From Coffea arabica (Eukaryota; Streptophyta; Magnoliopsida; Gentianales; Rubiaceae): DNA of 64,000 nucleotides. The first letter of the stretch is position 1. The number at the start of each line of letters is the position of its first letter. Shown here piece after piece: positions 23,377 to 35,742 of this stretch. Both the position numbers and the translations under genes were made by a program. The DNA lies in NCBI RefSeq assembly GCF_036785885.1, contig NC_092326.1, forward strand, positions 7,564,001 through 7,628,000, read 5' to 3'. The notes beneath the pieces were generated by a model. It did not search any database, was not told where the DNA came from, and worked only from the letters and a program-made list of their open reading frames with translations.

Positions 23377-26300
23377 CAAACAGAATGATGATTTTTTTTT
23401 ATTAAATAAATTATTGATGTTTTCCTACAAGTGCATAGGGGCAATCGTAGTAATAAATCACTTGGAGTATTCTAGAGGTCAAACCCACAAGAACAAGTTA
23501 ATCCTCGCTACCTTAATTATTCTCACAAAAGATTAAACTAGTGGAGAAATTGAATTATCATGGAAGAACTATCAATTGATTTGACTAACTAATAAGAAGT
23601 AAGAAAACAATAGTTGAGCAAGCCTAGGGTTCAGGTTTTAATCCAGAGTTTGAATTAATTCTCCAATTATTTTCTTGTCAAATAATGAACGCATCACACA
23701 ACTGTATTTCAAATTCTCTCTTGATACATCTAAACTGTGCCTAATCAAATTTTACATCTCTCTCATGACCGTAATATTCAATTAAACCCCTTAACAACCT
23801 TGGTGCTATCAGTGCGTCATACAAATCCTAACCTACTCTTATGATTAGGTTAAGTTGTTTATCTATCTAGTGTATGATTGTATCTCCTTTCTCAATTTAA
23901 AGTCATATTCACAGTGATCAAACACAAACATGTAATTTAAAGCAAGATAAATAAATCATAGCAAAGGTATGAACTTTAATTAAAAGAATCAATCGATTCT
24001 CCTTCATAAGAACCCTAACCCTAGAATAAGTTTAGTACAACATAATAAAGGAATTCAATCACCAATTCAAGAAGTAATACAAAGGAGAAAAATTGTGGGA
24101 AAAGAACTTCTCAGTGCTTAACTCCAACTTCCTCCCTTGTGCTCCTTGATTCTCCTTTCCCACACTTGATCTTGATATCCAAAAAAAACTATGTGAAAAG
24201 ATGAAATATTGTGTTGCCCGTGCTAAAACTAATGTTTTTCTTCCCTAAAAGCATCCTAGATAGTCCATATTTATAGTTTCTTAAAGTAGTATCTGAAATT
24301 GGGTAGGATTGGGCTAATTGGAGCTGAAAAACGACAATTTCGCACACTTTTCCGATGAATACCGGCACAAACACCAGCCTAAAGACCGGTGCTGGTGTTG
24401 GGACCAGAGAAATAATGGCGAGAAGACCGAGCAAGATCTAATTCAACCTTGTTGATGGAGATATTTGGCCTTGAAGTGGATCCACACGTGGATTTGAAGT
24501 GATCCGTTCGCAGATCACATGTAGCTCTTTGAATTAGCTTTCCAATTCTACAAGAATCATGTCGTTTAGAAGTATAGATGCTGAGATATGCCTAAAATAT
24601 TGAGACTGCTCAGAAGAACTTTGTAGCGCAACTATACTTCAATACTTTGAAAATTTGGCTATGAAAACGTGAGAACCAAACTTTGATGTCTTCATAAGAA
24701 TGGTAGAGAATTCTCTTAGCTTCAAATTGAACAAGAATCATCTCAATCCGATTTGTGTAACTCAAGTTATCTCCAAAACTCTGAAACATGTTAATCCTGC
24801 CAAACCTCTTTCTCTTCATGCTTTGTTCTTCCATTGCTTCTCCGTGCCATGTTTTTGGTTCGTTTGCCCTCCAATTGAACTCTTGACCTATTAGAACAAT
24901 ATAAAAGCAAAATTAAATAGTTTCTACTCAAGGTAAAGCTCAAATAATATAGTTGGCCTTGTTGACCTGTACATATAAATGTACCACAAATTACACCCTA
25001 TCAATAAATTCAAATATACCCCCTCTTTCTTTATTGTATCTCAAAGAATAAAAAATAAAATTCAAGTGAAACTCCCTCTAAGTATAAACTCAACATTCAA
25101 AGAAATATCATTCAATTTTATCCCTCTTTTGACATCACAAAATATAAATAAACATAAAGGGACATTGTACATAAAGAAAGAATTGCAAGAACCTCCCCCT
25201 AAAATTAAGACAATATTGATTTTCACTATTATCTTTTATCAAATAGCTTGCTCTTAAAATAAGCCTGTAAATCAAGTAAGTACAAAAGGATGAAATAAAT
25301 TCAAAAAATTACTTCCTTTTAAATCAAGTAGGCATAAAGGGTTGAATTAAATTCAAGGAAATACTTCCCTTTAAATCATGCCATCACGTACATACAAGAA
25401 AATTCATATAAAAGATCATTTTCAAAGCACTTTTGCTCATCCTTACAAAAGTTCCTTGTATTTTTGATAATGTGTTAATAAGTTATCAAGGAATACATAA
25501 AAGCATCATCAAAATAAGAGTTGATCGACAATTAAGTACAGGTGATGTAACTTCTTCATTTATTGTGAGGTTAAGGACATTCTTATATATTCCGTCTATC
25601 TAAACAAAATTGAAGATATGAAGATCACTAGATCGTTACCTAATTCATTTTCCTTATGTGATGTCAACATATACAAATAGAGATACTGAAATGCAAAGTT
25701 GACAAATAGCATCATTTGAAATGATTTACTTGCACAAATGAGTGGAAACATAAGTTAGATTAAACTAAGTTAATGTAACAATGTTCTCACATGCAAAGGA
25801 GAAACATCATACCTAGTGATTAAGTATGATAAACTTAGATAACTAGTATAGCCCATATACAAATTTCATGACAAGTTAACGTTAAGGATTCTCAACAGCA
25901 TAAACTTTTTAAAAAATGAATCCACTCCCTTTCTTTTGCAAGTAATGAACTAATTTAATAAAATATTGGGGGTTGTCACATTCAAGCATTCTTATGTGTA
26001 TATAGATCATTGTAAATATCATTTTCACGCATGGTACATCTATGAATAGTAATATGAACCTCACCAATCGGATGAAACTCATAATCACACAAAGCAAAAT
26101 CTTGACCAAAGGTATCTAAGTTTGAGCAACAGAAATAACCTCGACCCAACAAATTCCCAAAGGTATGAACCTTAATATAACATCAACCTAACAATTAAGA
26201 AACATGCAAACCTTGGTTTGGTAGAAGACGCCACAATCAAGTGTGATTCTTGATTGATAAGCTAATGAATACTTGAGACAAACCCTAAAGTATTTAAATG

Positions 26301-27383
26301 AAGCTCACAATAAGCCAAGAGGAAACTCTCAATAATTGCTAGAAAATTGGAATAATTGTTTATTGAATAGTTTTCAAGGGCTATTTATTACCAAAGACCA
26401 AAATTAGCCCAAATTCAATTAGGATAGGGATTACATCAGTTATCTAAAAGATTTAACTAATGGTTCAATAAGCTAACATAGCTGACCATTTATTAGTTAC
26501 TAATAAAACAAATAAATGAATAACAACTAACATAAACAAAAATATAACAAATGATTTAGAAATCAAAACACTAAATTTAGTGACTTGAATCCAGGGACAT
26601 ATTTGAGGCAAGATTTGGTCTTGGATTTAGGTCAAAAGCAAACTCTAAATAGCATGAAATTAGATGTCCTTTGGATCACTTCCTAGATGCGATTCGTAAG
26701 GGGATCCGCATGCAGATCGAGTTGCGGATTGCTCAATCTTCTTCTTACTCAACTCAAACTAGGGTTTTGATCGTAAGGCCCTCAAGTTCAATTCCTTCAA
26801 TGCATTTATGAGTTCCAACTTGTTCTTGGACAGAATGTATCCAATTTTGAAGTGAATCCTTAAACTTCTTAGCACAAACCCTTTTAATTGGATCAATTAG
26901 AATCTTCACTTGATCTACTCAACTCTTGGACAACTTGCAAACCTGCATCAAATAGAACATCAATATAGATTCAAATATTCTAATACATGTGTTCCATTCT
27001 CATTAGGGTGAAAATTAGGATACATGATTTTAAATCTAGCATATAAACATCACTAATTCACAACACTTAAGATTTGAGGTAAATATCATAGTTTAACTTT
27101 TGGAAACGTAGATCATTATAGACATAGCTTGCTATCTACTTTTAAGAGTTATTATCTTCATTATCCAAGGTAGATGCTAGCTTTATCTCTTCCTTTTATT
27201 TTTCATCTACTCTATGGTTGGTGGTGTGAATTTGAGTTTGTAAGTAAGAACTCCAATTCATTCAACTTTTCCAAACCATCAAGTCTCATCATCTAGTACT
27301 ATGAAGTGCTTGATTCTTGCATCCATTTGCTTAACTTCTTCACTTTTGGCTATTCTTTATTTCAAAAGACTTGTGAAGTTTTG
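23377..27383. other. Unexplained interior of the copia element
   Basis: About 4 kb where the copia RT/RNase H would be expected on the minus strand, yet none can be read. Pieces such as GATGTTTTCCTACAAGTGCA at 23418 and the GGATCCACACGTGGATTTG region at 24478 look like parts of other dispersed repeats, and a vaguely similar GATCCGCATGCAGATCG occurs near 26702. No open frame exceeds about 90 codons. Probably another decayed insertion that replaced pol. Confidence 0.4.
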
Positions 27384-27388
27384 TAGCT
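27384..27388. repeat. Target-site duplication GTAGC (left copy)
   Basis: Identical to 31277-31281 on the other side of the 3888-bp unit. Confidence 0.92.
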
Positions 27389-30300
27389 GTGAGGACTCAC
27401 AAAAGTTTATTATTTTAAATTCCATTTCAAGCTTATTTAAATATTTAATTGCCCGTTTATTCCGAATATTATTTTTTAATCTCATTAAACCTAATTACAT
27501 GGATTTATAGCTTCGCTATATTTTAAAGTAACTTGTTTCAAAATTTTATTTTTGGAAGCTCGTTAAGTGAAAATAGTGAATACGTGATTGGAGTCAATAA
27601 TCGATTCGAGAATACAATAAGCTTGGAAATTAGAGGCTTGCACAATGGTCTTGAAATAGGTATTTTTGTGCTTAAATATTCAAGTGATAGTTATTAGTAC
27701 CATCATTATAAGAATTTCTTGGAGATTTCACTTTATCGCGCTTAAATTGGAAATACGCGTTTTTACATGCGCGATTTAATTGAGGAACTCTAGACCCTTA
27801 TTTTGGGACAATTAAGAGTGAATAACATTTATAGGAATATAAGTGCAGTAGAGGTTTAGTACACTAATGAAATAAACTCGAGATGAATCGAGCACAAAAC
27901 GCGCGCGTACGTGTGCGAGGGAGAGTTGACTTTTGGACAAACACATGGGCCACACATTAAAGCTTCCCTTGGAAGCTACTTTTGGACAAACACTCTCCCT
28001 CTTCTCTCTCATTTTGGCCAGCCACCCCAAGAGCAAAGAACCAAACTTGCTCCATCACTTTCTACTCCAAATTCTTGCACCAAAACTCAACCATTTCACA
28101 CCAAAATTGAACACCACTTAGCTCCATACTCGGAGAGTTCATCTAGCTAAGAAAATGAGCTGCAATCCACCGGTTTTCTTGAGCATTGTTGGACCAAAAT
28201 TTCTGCTTGATTCATCTATACAAGTAAGCAACGATCAACCCTTCGAATCTTGTTTTACGGAAGTAGTAATACACATTTAAGAGCATGCATGCATATGTGT
28301 AGCTTGTTTATGTTAAAAAAATTATTGTGTGGGCTCTATGAACTCCCACTTTGGTTGGATGGACTAACTTGGTGATTGATGATGAAATTAATGTTGGTTT
28401 AGTGCTTTTTATACTAGAAATGAGTGATGCTATGAGTAGAAACTCAAATGAGGTGCAATGGGAAAAAGTGACCGTTTTACCCCTGCCATGTTCGTGCACC
28501 TTAGTGCAAATTTTTGAGGTTCTAATGGCTTGGTTATGTTGTTTACATGTTATATTGAGTGTGTAAAAAGTTTCATTGAAAAATAACTTGATTTGGTCAC
28601 CCAAATGTTGGAATTTCGGAAGCTTAGAAATCTGGAATTGGTCCCCATCACTGCCCAGGCAGTCATCTTGTTTTGGCTATAACTCATCGCTCCGATGTCA
28701 GAATCGAGTGCCGTTTGCGGCACTGGAAACTAGACATTCCCAGATTTCCGTTGGTATAAAATTCTTGTCCTGGTTCCACTTGAAAGCCAAACCATTCGTT
28801 TGAAGTTTGCTGTCCTGTTTCGTTAGTTACTCCAGGGCAGAACACGATCTACAACTTGATGCTCATATGTGAGCTAGTTGTGGTCGGATTTTGAAAATGG
28901 TTTCTTCTGAGAAAATGTAGCTTTATGAATTTATTTTCCAACGTCACCAACCATGTTCAATTCCAAATTGAATTGAGCAAGTTGTGACCAAAGTTTGAAA
29001 CTGACTCAATGAAGAAATTCCTCATCTTGGGCTAAATCCTTAACTAATCTTGGTTTAGGACTTATACTCGAAATTCTTGGTGTTAATCACCCACAAGTTT
29101 TGTCTTAGATGCATCTTAGACATTTCCTATACAGATGTACCGTGTTTGAGGTACTTTGTAAGCCAAACGTTTTGTAAACGGAAAACGAGACTTACAAGGC
29201 AGTTTTGCCTTGAAATTTTAGAAACTTGGGTGTTTTAGTTAACTAATTTTCCGTGCTTATTTATCCATGAAATTTGGCTTAGAAATAGTCCTTATATGGT
29301 AGTATTATAATGCTAAATTTGGTGCTATTCTGAGCCCGTTTTGCTGTTCAACTAAACTTCCAAAGTTCATGGTTTGAATTTGGAAAACCCTTGTTTAACA
29401 AGGAAATTTGGGTAACTTTGAGCTACCATATCTTGGTGCTCGAAACTTCAATTCTTGTCTCACTTATTTTGTTTTAAACTTGGATTATAACTCTAGTAGA
29501 GTATCAAATTTCAAGGTCTAGTTCAAATTGAGTGAATTTTTCCGAATTTTCAAAGTTGGCCGAAAACCAACTTCAATCTGTCTTGATAACACCAGTTATC
29601 AACTTCAAGCCAAATTTTGAATATCTTCCACTTGGATTCATGGAAAGATGTCTTCTAGAAACTTTTAGTACTCTGAAAGATGTTTCCAACGGTACCAAAA
29701 TTTTCAATTTTGGACAACCAAGGAGTGAGATATGATTTTTCAAAGATTTCAACAAAAATTGAAAATTTGTGACCATTTGAAAGAAATCCACGTGGGAAAC
29801 TGTTCACCAGAATCCGGCCAGTTATTGGCCGGATTGGTGATGGGATTTCAAAAAAAAAATGGAGGTTGCTCTCGGCCGGGAATCCGACCGGATTGTGACG
29901 TGGCCCATCCTGTTCCGACTTCGGTCGTTCGTTTTGAAATCTAATTGCTCGTACTTGTTCTCATCCAATGATTTTAAGGATAATGATCCGTTTTTACTCG
30001 AGTCTTGTAACTCTCTTGAATCTCAATTTTTCAAAGGAAAACTTAGGCCCGATTTTCGAGATATTTTCTGAGATCGTATTAGTGTACGACCTTCCTCATT
30101 GCTTGAGGATTATCAGTAATAGTCCATTGTTAATTGCTCAGGCACACAAGAAGAACTTCAAGAGAATCCCACGGTGGACGCTTGAACTTCAAGTGCCATT
30201 CCTTCTTGATTACTTGGTGAGTGTCAAGTGTGTGACTATTTGAACTCCTGTGAACTTTGTACATGCTTATTTACTATTGATGACCTGAGATTTTTGGAAA

Positions 30301-31276
30301 ATGGAGTCGAGTGTGTACTTTATCGCACTCGTTTTCATTTGAATTGAATCACTCATGCTTGAAATGTTTTAATATGTCAAATGCTCGAAAGTTCAAATGC
30401 TTGAATGTATCAAATGCTTGAATTACATGAAATAGTATGCTATGGCTACATATTGGAGTGAACCTCTTCGATACTCAAATGTACATGGGGGACGCCCAAA
30501 CTCATAGGCCGACCTTGGAACTCAAGCCGGCATGGGTTTAGTCGAGAATCTCGGTGAGCCATGAGAATCACATGATAAGTTTGATCTATTGGAGAGATCT
30601 TGCTTGGCATACTCGTTGAGTATCGCCCTATAAATGACGTTCGGGCCCGGTGTGGTATGTACGGTGGACGGATATGAGAAGTTAGTGGAGGTCTACAGAT
30701 TTGAAATATCGACTCGGATGACGGAGAGTCATTGCAGGAAGATATACTCATGAGACTGGCAAGCAAGTGGAACTTAGCTCCTGAGAGCTACCATATTCTT
30801 GAATTGTTTCTGTTTTACATTTCATTTGAATTGTTAATTACCCGCACTTTATCGTTTGACCTGTTATTTGGGCTTGCTACTTGAACTATGTGTTTGCATG
30901 TGTGTTCTTGTCATCACGAGCATTTTGCTCACCCTGTAGATTTGTTTTCCTTAACAAATTTGGGTATGGAATGAAACCCGAAGGGACTCCCTTGTGATGT
31001 ACTTTTGTAATAGGAATTCCAATATTTTGACTAGACATCTTGGTTGCTATTTATTTTGGGTTTGGAGATATATTCCGGAAATCCGATGTAAGGATTGGAT
31101 AATTATTAAATATCGTTAAGTATGAAAGCTTTCACAATTTTGACGTTATTTTATCTGATTGGGATGCCTAGTATTGCTTTAAACTCGAACGGAAATTGCT
31201 TGAGTTCTGGCGAGAGTTGGGCAAATGTCCCTCGGATATCCTTTGGTTCGTCTTAGGGAGAAGTGGGGGCGTCACA
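27389..31276 (+). mobile_element. Giant LTR-like element, 3.9 kb, no coding capacity
   Basis: It starts TGTGAGGAC, ends GGGGGCGTCACA, and is flanked by perfect GTAGC duplications, so it is a complete insertion. The right third is homologous to 1-2003, and the end resembles 10095-10180. No transposon protein is encoded; short open frames are scattered. It is either a solo LTR of an element with very long LTRs, as Tekay/Del types have, or a gene-free non-autonomous unit. Its insertion into the copia interior makes it younger than that element. Confidence 0.85.
29814..29904 (+). repeat. GGCCGG hairpin cassette with TGACGTGGC
   Basis: CCGGCCAGTTATTGGCCGG (29814-29832) has the same 7-bp stem as 1787-1805 and 7711-7729. 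A second GC-rich block, CGGCCGGGAATCCGACCGG, follows near 29873, then TGACGTGGC at 29896-29904. Confidence 0.75.
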
Positions 31277-31989
31277 GTAGCACCTTCTATTCTCTTCCTT
31301 TCACTTCGTTGCAACTTCAAACGCAAAGTTTTTTTATAATCTTTTGTTGTTTTCCTTTCTTCATTAATTTCAACTCAATGACATTAGAATATTAAGAAAA
31401 TCAAGAAATAATTGTTTAATCTCATTCAAATTTTCAAGAAATATTTGGGCACTCAAATCTCATCCATATTCATTAGACAATGAGTTCAAATCTTCAACTC
31501 ATAAGATAATTGAACCAATAAACAATTAATCAACTCCAAGTAAATGCATCATTTCCTCCGACATTGATTTTTATTTTTATTTTTATTTTGTGCATTTCAT
31601 TCTAATAATTCTCAAATAAATCATACACAATCATACATACCTTCCAGAAATATAAAAATTTTCAATTATCTAATATGGATAATAAGTGCATGCATTTATG
31701 TCCATAAATAGAAGCCATATTGATAATTCTTAAATCTTGCATTGTTGATATCTTCAGATACATTGAGAACTTCTTCACAACCATTATACATAGAACCATC
31801 ACATCAAATACTTGTATTCCCTATAAAATGGTTTGTTGATATTCTTTTGTTGCATTCATTGGAGTATGCTGTACTTTTAATATTATTTCTCATTTGAACT
31901 CTTATAGAGACTTTCTTATCATTGATTGACTTCTCTTTTTTAATCCATATGCATTTGTTTCTAGTATTTTTTTAGCATAGTGTTGAAAG
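31277..31989 (-). other. Right TSD copy and copia interior downstream of the Gag knuckle
   Basis: GTAGC (31277-31281) closes the nested element. The rest is AT-rich copia interior without a readable domain. Confidence 0.45.
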
Positions 31990-32390
31990 GACAAATGTTT
32001 AATTTTTTCACAATAATTACAAGATATTTTTTGGTGGACACATTATTTTAACCTTGAAGAAATTCTTCTCATCACCATTAGGTTTTTTGGATTCATATTT
32101 ACTTTTACAACAAAATTTTCTTTCTTTTGTACTTATAGTCTCAATCTTTTTTTTTTTTTACAAGATAACTCCGTTAAAAACAAGTTTAAATCATTCATTC
32201 TTTTCTTAGTATTTACATGCTCAACGTTTAAAGATTCATAAACCTTCACTTTTTTCTTCGCACTTTCTTTCTTTAAATCCTTGTTAAAATCTTCAACTTC
32301 TTTTTGAAGCTCTTTTAAGTTATCAATAGTTAGTCTTAACTTCTCATTTTCTTCTTTAATTAGTGTCTTCTCTAATGTATATTTATTTAA

Positions 32391-33805
32391 GGGAAAATCG
32401 TTCAAAACGTCCCTCACATTTTGTAAAATAACTTTTTTCATCCCTTACTTTTAAAAATATAATTTTACGTCCCTTACAAATTTACATTGGTCAAATTTGG
32501 TCCCTGCTTAGGTTTTCGACTAATTTTTTGTCACAATTCATCACGTGCGTTGCACGTGATCATATTTTAAGGGTAAAATTGTTAAATCAAATTTTATATA
32601 ATTCAATTCATAATCTCTCACATTTCATAAAATAAATTTTTTCGTCCCTTACATTTTATAAAATGAATTTTTTCATCCTTCACATTTTTCAAAATGAATT
32701 TTTTCATCTTTTATTGATCATATGTGTGAATAACTTTTTTTAAATCCATGTTTATATATCTATTTGATTTCACCTGAACAGTACGAATAGTATGTGAAAT
32801 CAAATAGGGATATATTACATACTATTCGTACTGCTCAAGTGAAATCAAATAGATATATACATGGGTTTAAAAAAATTGTTAGTTTTTCACTTATATCCAT
32901 TTTTTTACTCGAAATTTGAAAATAAAGAAGACATTTAATCCTAAATATTATCGAGTGTTTATATCGAATTAAATTTGGACAGAAAAATAAACAAAAGAAA
33001 AGTATGACAAAAGAAATAAAGGATTTGCACTTTCAAATTTTAAGACAATTACAAGGTAAGTAATTCAACTATTGGTCTTAAAAGTATCGAGTAGAAATTT
33101 CAGATTTAAACTGAAATTTGTTAACACAATTATAGAATTCAAGTGAGGACCCATTAATTAGATGACCTTATTATACAACTCAATAAATAAATTATTACCA
33201 AAAGAGAAAGATCACAAATATTGAATAGGTTCAAATAATGAAATCATATAAATATATACATGGGTTTCAAACAAAATAGTTTTAAACCCCTATGTATATC
33301 TATTGAATAGCATGTATATAACTACGATTAGCATGTTTAGATGAAATCCAATAGAGATAAATTACATGATATTCATACTGTTCAGGTAAAATCAAATAAA
33401 CATATATGTGGGTTTATAGAAAAAAAAAACTATTCATACACATGATCAATGAGTGATGAAAAAATTCATTTTGAAAAATGTGAGGGATGGAAAAATTCAT
33501 TTTTCGAAATATGAGGAATGAAACAATTCATTTTGTAAAATGTTTGGAACGAAAAAATTCATTTTGTGAAATGTGAGGGACTATGAATCAGATTATGTAA
33601 AAATTTGATTTGACAATTTTGCCTTTAAAAAATGATCACATGCAAGTCACGTGGTGGATTCCGATAAAAAAACTAGTCGGAAATCTAGATAAGGACCAAA
33701 TTTGGCCAATGTGAATTTGTAATGGACGTAAAATTACACTTTTAAAAGTGAGAGACGAAAAAAGTCATCTTGTAAAATGTTAGGGACATTTTGAACGATT
33801 TTCCC
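32391..33805. mobile_element. Mutator-like non-autonomous element, 1.4 kb, long TIRs
   Basis: The termini GGGAAAATCGTTCAAAACGT and, in complement at the right end, GGGAAAATCGTTCAAAATGT extend as terminal inverted repeats for roughly 190-200 bp each. A perfect 9-bp duplication TTTATTTAA lies at 32382-32390 and 33806-33814, the length diagnostic of the Mutator superfamily. Just inside the ends are tandem variants of ACATTTTGTAAAATGAATTT with TTTCATCC. No transposase is present. It sits in the copia gag helix and carries parts of gag-like ORF only at its edges. Confidence 0.92.
32540..32560. repeat. Palindrome with paired CACGTG boxes in the left TIR
   Basis: ATCACGTG and CACGTGAT flank CGTTG, giving a perfect 8-bp stem around a 5-nt loop. 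The matching place in the right TIR (near 33635-33655) is degraded. Confidence 0.8.
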
Positions 33806-34525
33806 TTTATTTAATTGAGATTTTAAAATCTTATTCAATTCATTAGCTTTTCTTAACGTTTCATGCAAATTTCTAATAACCTTTTGGATAATTACATCAT
33901 CAATATTTTCCTCTTCACAAGATTTTGATGTTGAACATTTTTTTCCCACTTAAATTAGGATTTTTACATGTAGGGGAGTAGTACTCCTTTTTTACCTTTT
34001 GGAATTTTTTCTTTTCCTTGTATTGGAGGTTAGGTTTATGTCCCTCTCATTTTCCTTTTCTTTTTTTAAATTTAATAAAATTTAGCCCTAGCATCCCTCC
34101 CCCGTGTACAAGGTTTTGTGAAAAAAAAAAAGGAGTTTTAGTCTCATAGATTTATTATAATCTTCTCCAAATTTCTTGAGCACTTTTACAACTTTTAACT
34201 GTTTTTAATTCATCTTTATCCAAAACTTTATAAAGAATATTCATAACTCGTACATTTTGTGCCAACATTTTTTTATCATTCTCATTCAACTCTTTTTTAG
34301 TCTTTCTCTAGTTTTTACTTTATTTGTGGATTGAAGTTTTATAAGGACCATCCATAATAACATACCACAACTCAAAATCAATATATTTAATAAAGCTTTC
34401 TATCCTATTCTTTGACACATCATAATTTTTACCATTAAACAATGGTGGTTCATGTATAGTTGTTCCAAATAATAAGTTGGTTGCCATGATTTTCTTCTAA
34501 ACCAATTGAACTTAATCTCTTGGAG

Positions 34526-34544
34526 ACCAAGTTTTAATACCAAT
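34526..34544 (-). other. Decayed Met-tRNA primer site of the copia element
   Basis: On the minus strand the LTR ends ATTTTACA and is followed by ATTGGTATTAAAACTTGG, where the intact form would be TGGTATCAGAGC. The three changes are all C-to-T or G-to-A. Confidence 0.7.
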
Positions 34545-35742
34545 TGTAAAATCCGAAACAACCTACGAGGGGCTAGGATGAATTAGATGTATAAAAACTA
34601 ATTAAGTTATAGCAAAATTTACCCAATTTTAACTATCCCAAAATAGCCTAAATGATTACACACTTAAGCAAATAAAATAGTAATAAAGTTAAGGCAATTC
34701 AACCATAAAAACAAGAAGCAAAAGAAAGCAATAAAGTGAAAATAATTAGAAACCAAATAAAACTCCCAAACTTCTTTCAAATTTGGAGTTGATTTCATTA
34801 GTAGATTCTTTAATTGATGGTGAAGTAAACCACCTTGTACATATAAAGGTTTATTCTTTGCTCACCCTAAGCGCTTTTTAGTTGAGTCAAAGAATTTTAT
34901 AACTTCACTCAAGTTAACTCTCACTATACTACAATTGAATGCCTCAAATCAATTAAGAACTACAATTATTAATAGCTTCTCCCAATGTTGGTAAAGCAAA
35001 CCAACTTGTACAAAGAAAGGCTCACCTTTGTTCAGACTAAATTTCCCTAATCTAGTTTCAAAGGGATTTACTACTCTCCCTATTAAACCTTCTCTAAGCT
35101 ACAATTGAATGCCCATCCAACCAATGAAGAATTTTTCCACTTTTCAATCTCACAATGAGTGCACACCCAAAAAGTATCTTCTCTCAAAATTTCTCTTACA
35201 AAGTTTGTACTCAACGTAGGCAAAAGTCTTTATAATATTTAGAATTAAGGGTATCTATAGATAATGAAATTTTGCTCCAAAAGTCTCTCAAATAGTAACA
35301 AAACTAGCTATTAAAAAAATTAGTTTTTGGAGCTATCGGACATCCGATCATTCCAATATGCGTCGGAGCTGCATCCGAAATTATTGAGTTGGTATTCATT
35401 GGAAGTTTTGAATATCTGATAGTTGAATATACCATTTAAGGGATGTGTACAGAGAGTTTAGTCAATTGTCGGGACATCCGATATGTGGGTTGTGCGTCCG
35501 AACAGTCCTCCGATCATCAGAGTTAACATTTTCTTCATCCTTCGGACGTCTGATCCTACTAGCCGGTGTCCAAACTGTGTCCGATGTTGAGTGACAATCT
35601 TCATTCCTTCTTGTTTTTCATCCTTTCTTTGAACAAATGTTTGAATATTTGTTCTCGCAAAATTTTCACTGAAAATATTGTTCAAATCATCATTTTGACT
35701 TATTAATCATCAAAACCAAGGATTGATCAATCTGAATTTTCA
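34545..35742 (-). repeat. 5' LTR of the minus-strand copia element
   Basis: 1198 bp, TG at 34545 and CA at 35742 in plus-strand reading, homologous to 22166-23354. Confidence 0.75.

Larger units (their letters stand above)
31990..34487 (-). pseudogene. gag of the SIRE-like copia element, split by a DNA transposon
   Basis: On the minus strand the protein starts at an ATG at 34487-34485 and shows SIRE-type Gag features: GTTIHEPPLFNGKNYD, FIKYIDFELWYVIMDGPYK, then a long helical part. The helix is interrupted at 33805 and resumes at 32390 (LNKYTLEKTLIKEENEKLR), exactly at the boundaries of the Mutator-like element. A knuckle-like CNYCEKIKH lies near 32010-32030, with its later Cys lost. Stops and frameshifts occur throughout. 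The product would have been the capsid protein; it cannot be made. Confidence 0.75.
22166..35742 (-). mobile_element. SIRE-like Ty1/copia element, decayed, with nested insertions
   Basis: Paired ~1.2-kb LTRs bound an 11.2-kb interior. On the minus strand the right LTR is followed by a decayed Met-tRNA primer site and a Gag start, and the left LTR is preceded by TTTGTCATCATCAAAAAGGG, the tract typical of SIRE/Maximus elements. Gag features (GTTIHEPPLFNGKNYD, long coiled coils, a knuckle with CNYC) support that lineage. The interior is split by the LTR-like unit at 27389-31276 and by the Mutator-like unit at 32391-33805. Subtracting both leaves about 5.9 kb. I see no integrase or RT, so pol is deleted or unreadable. 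No target duplication was found at the outer ends. Confidence 0.75.
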
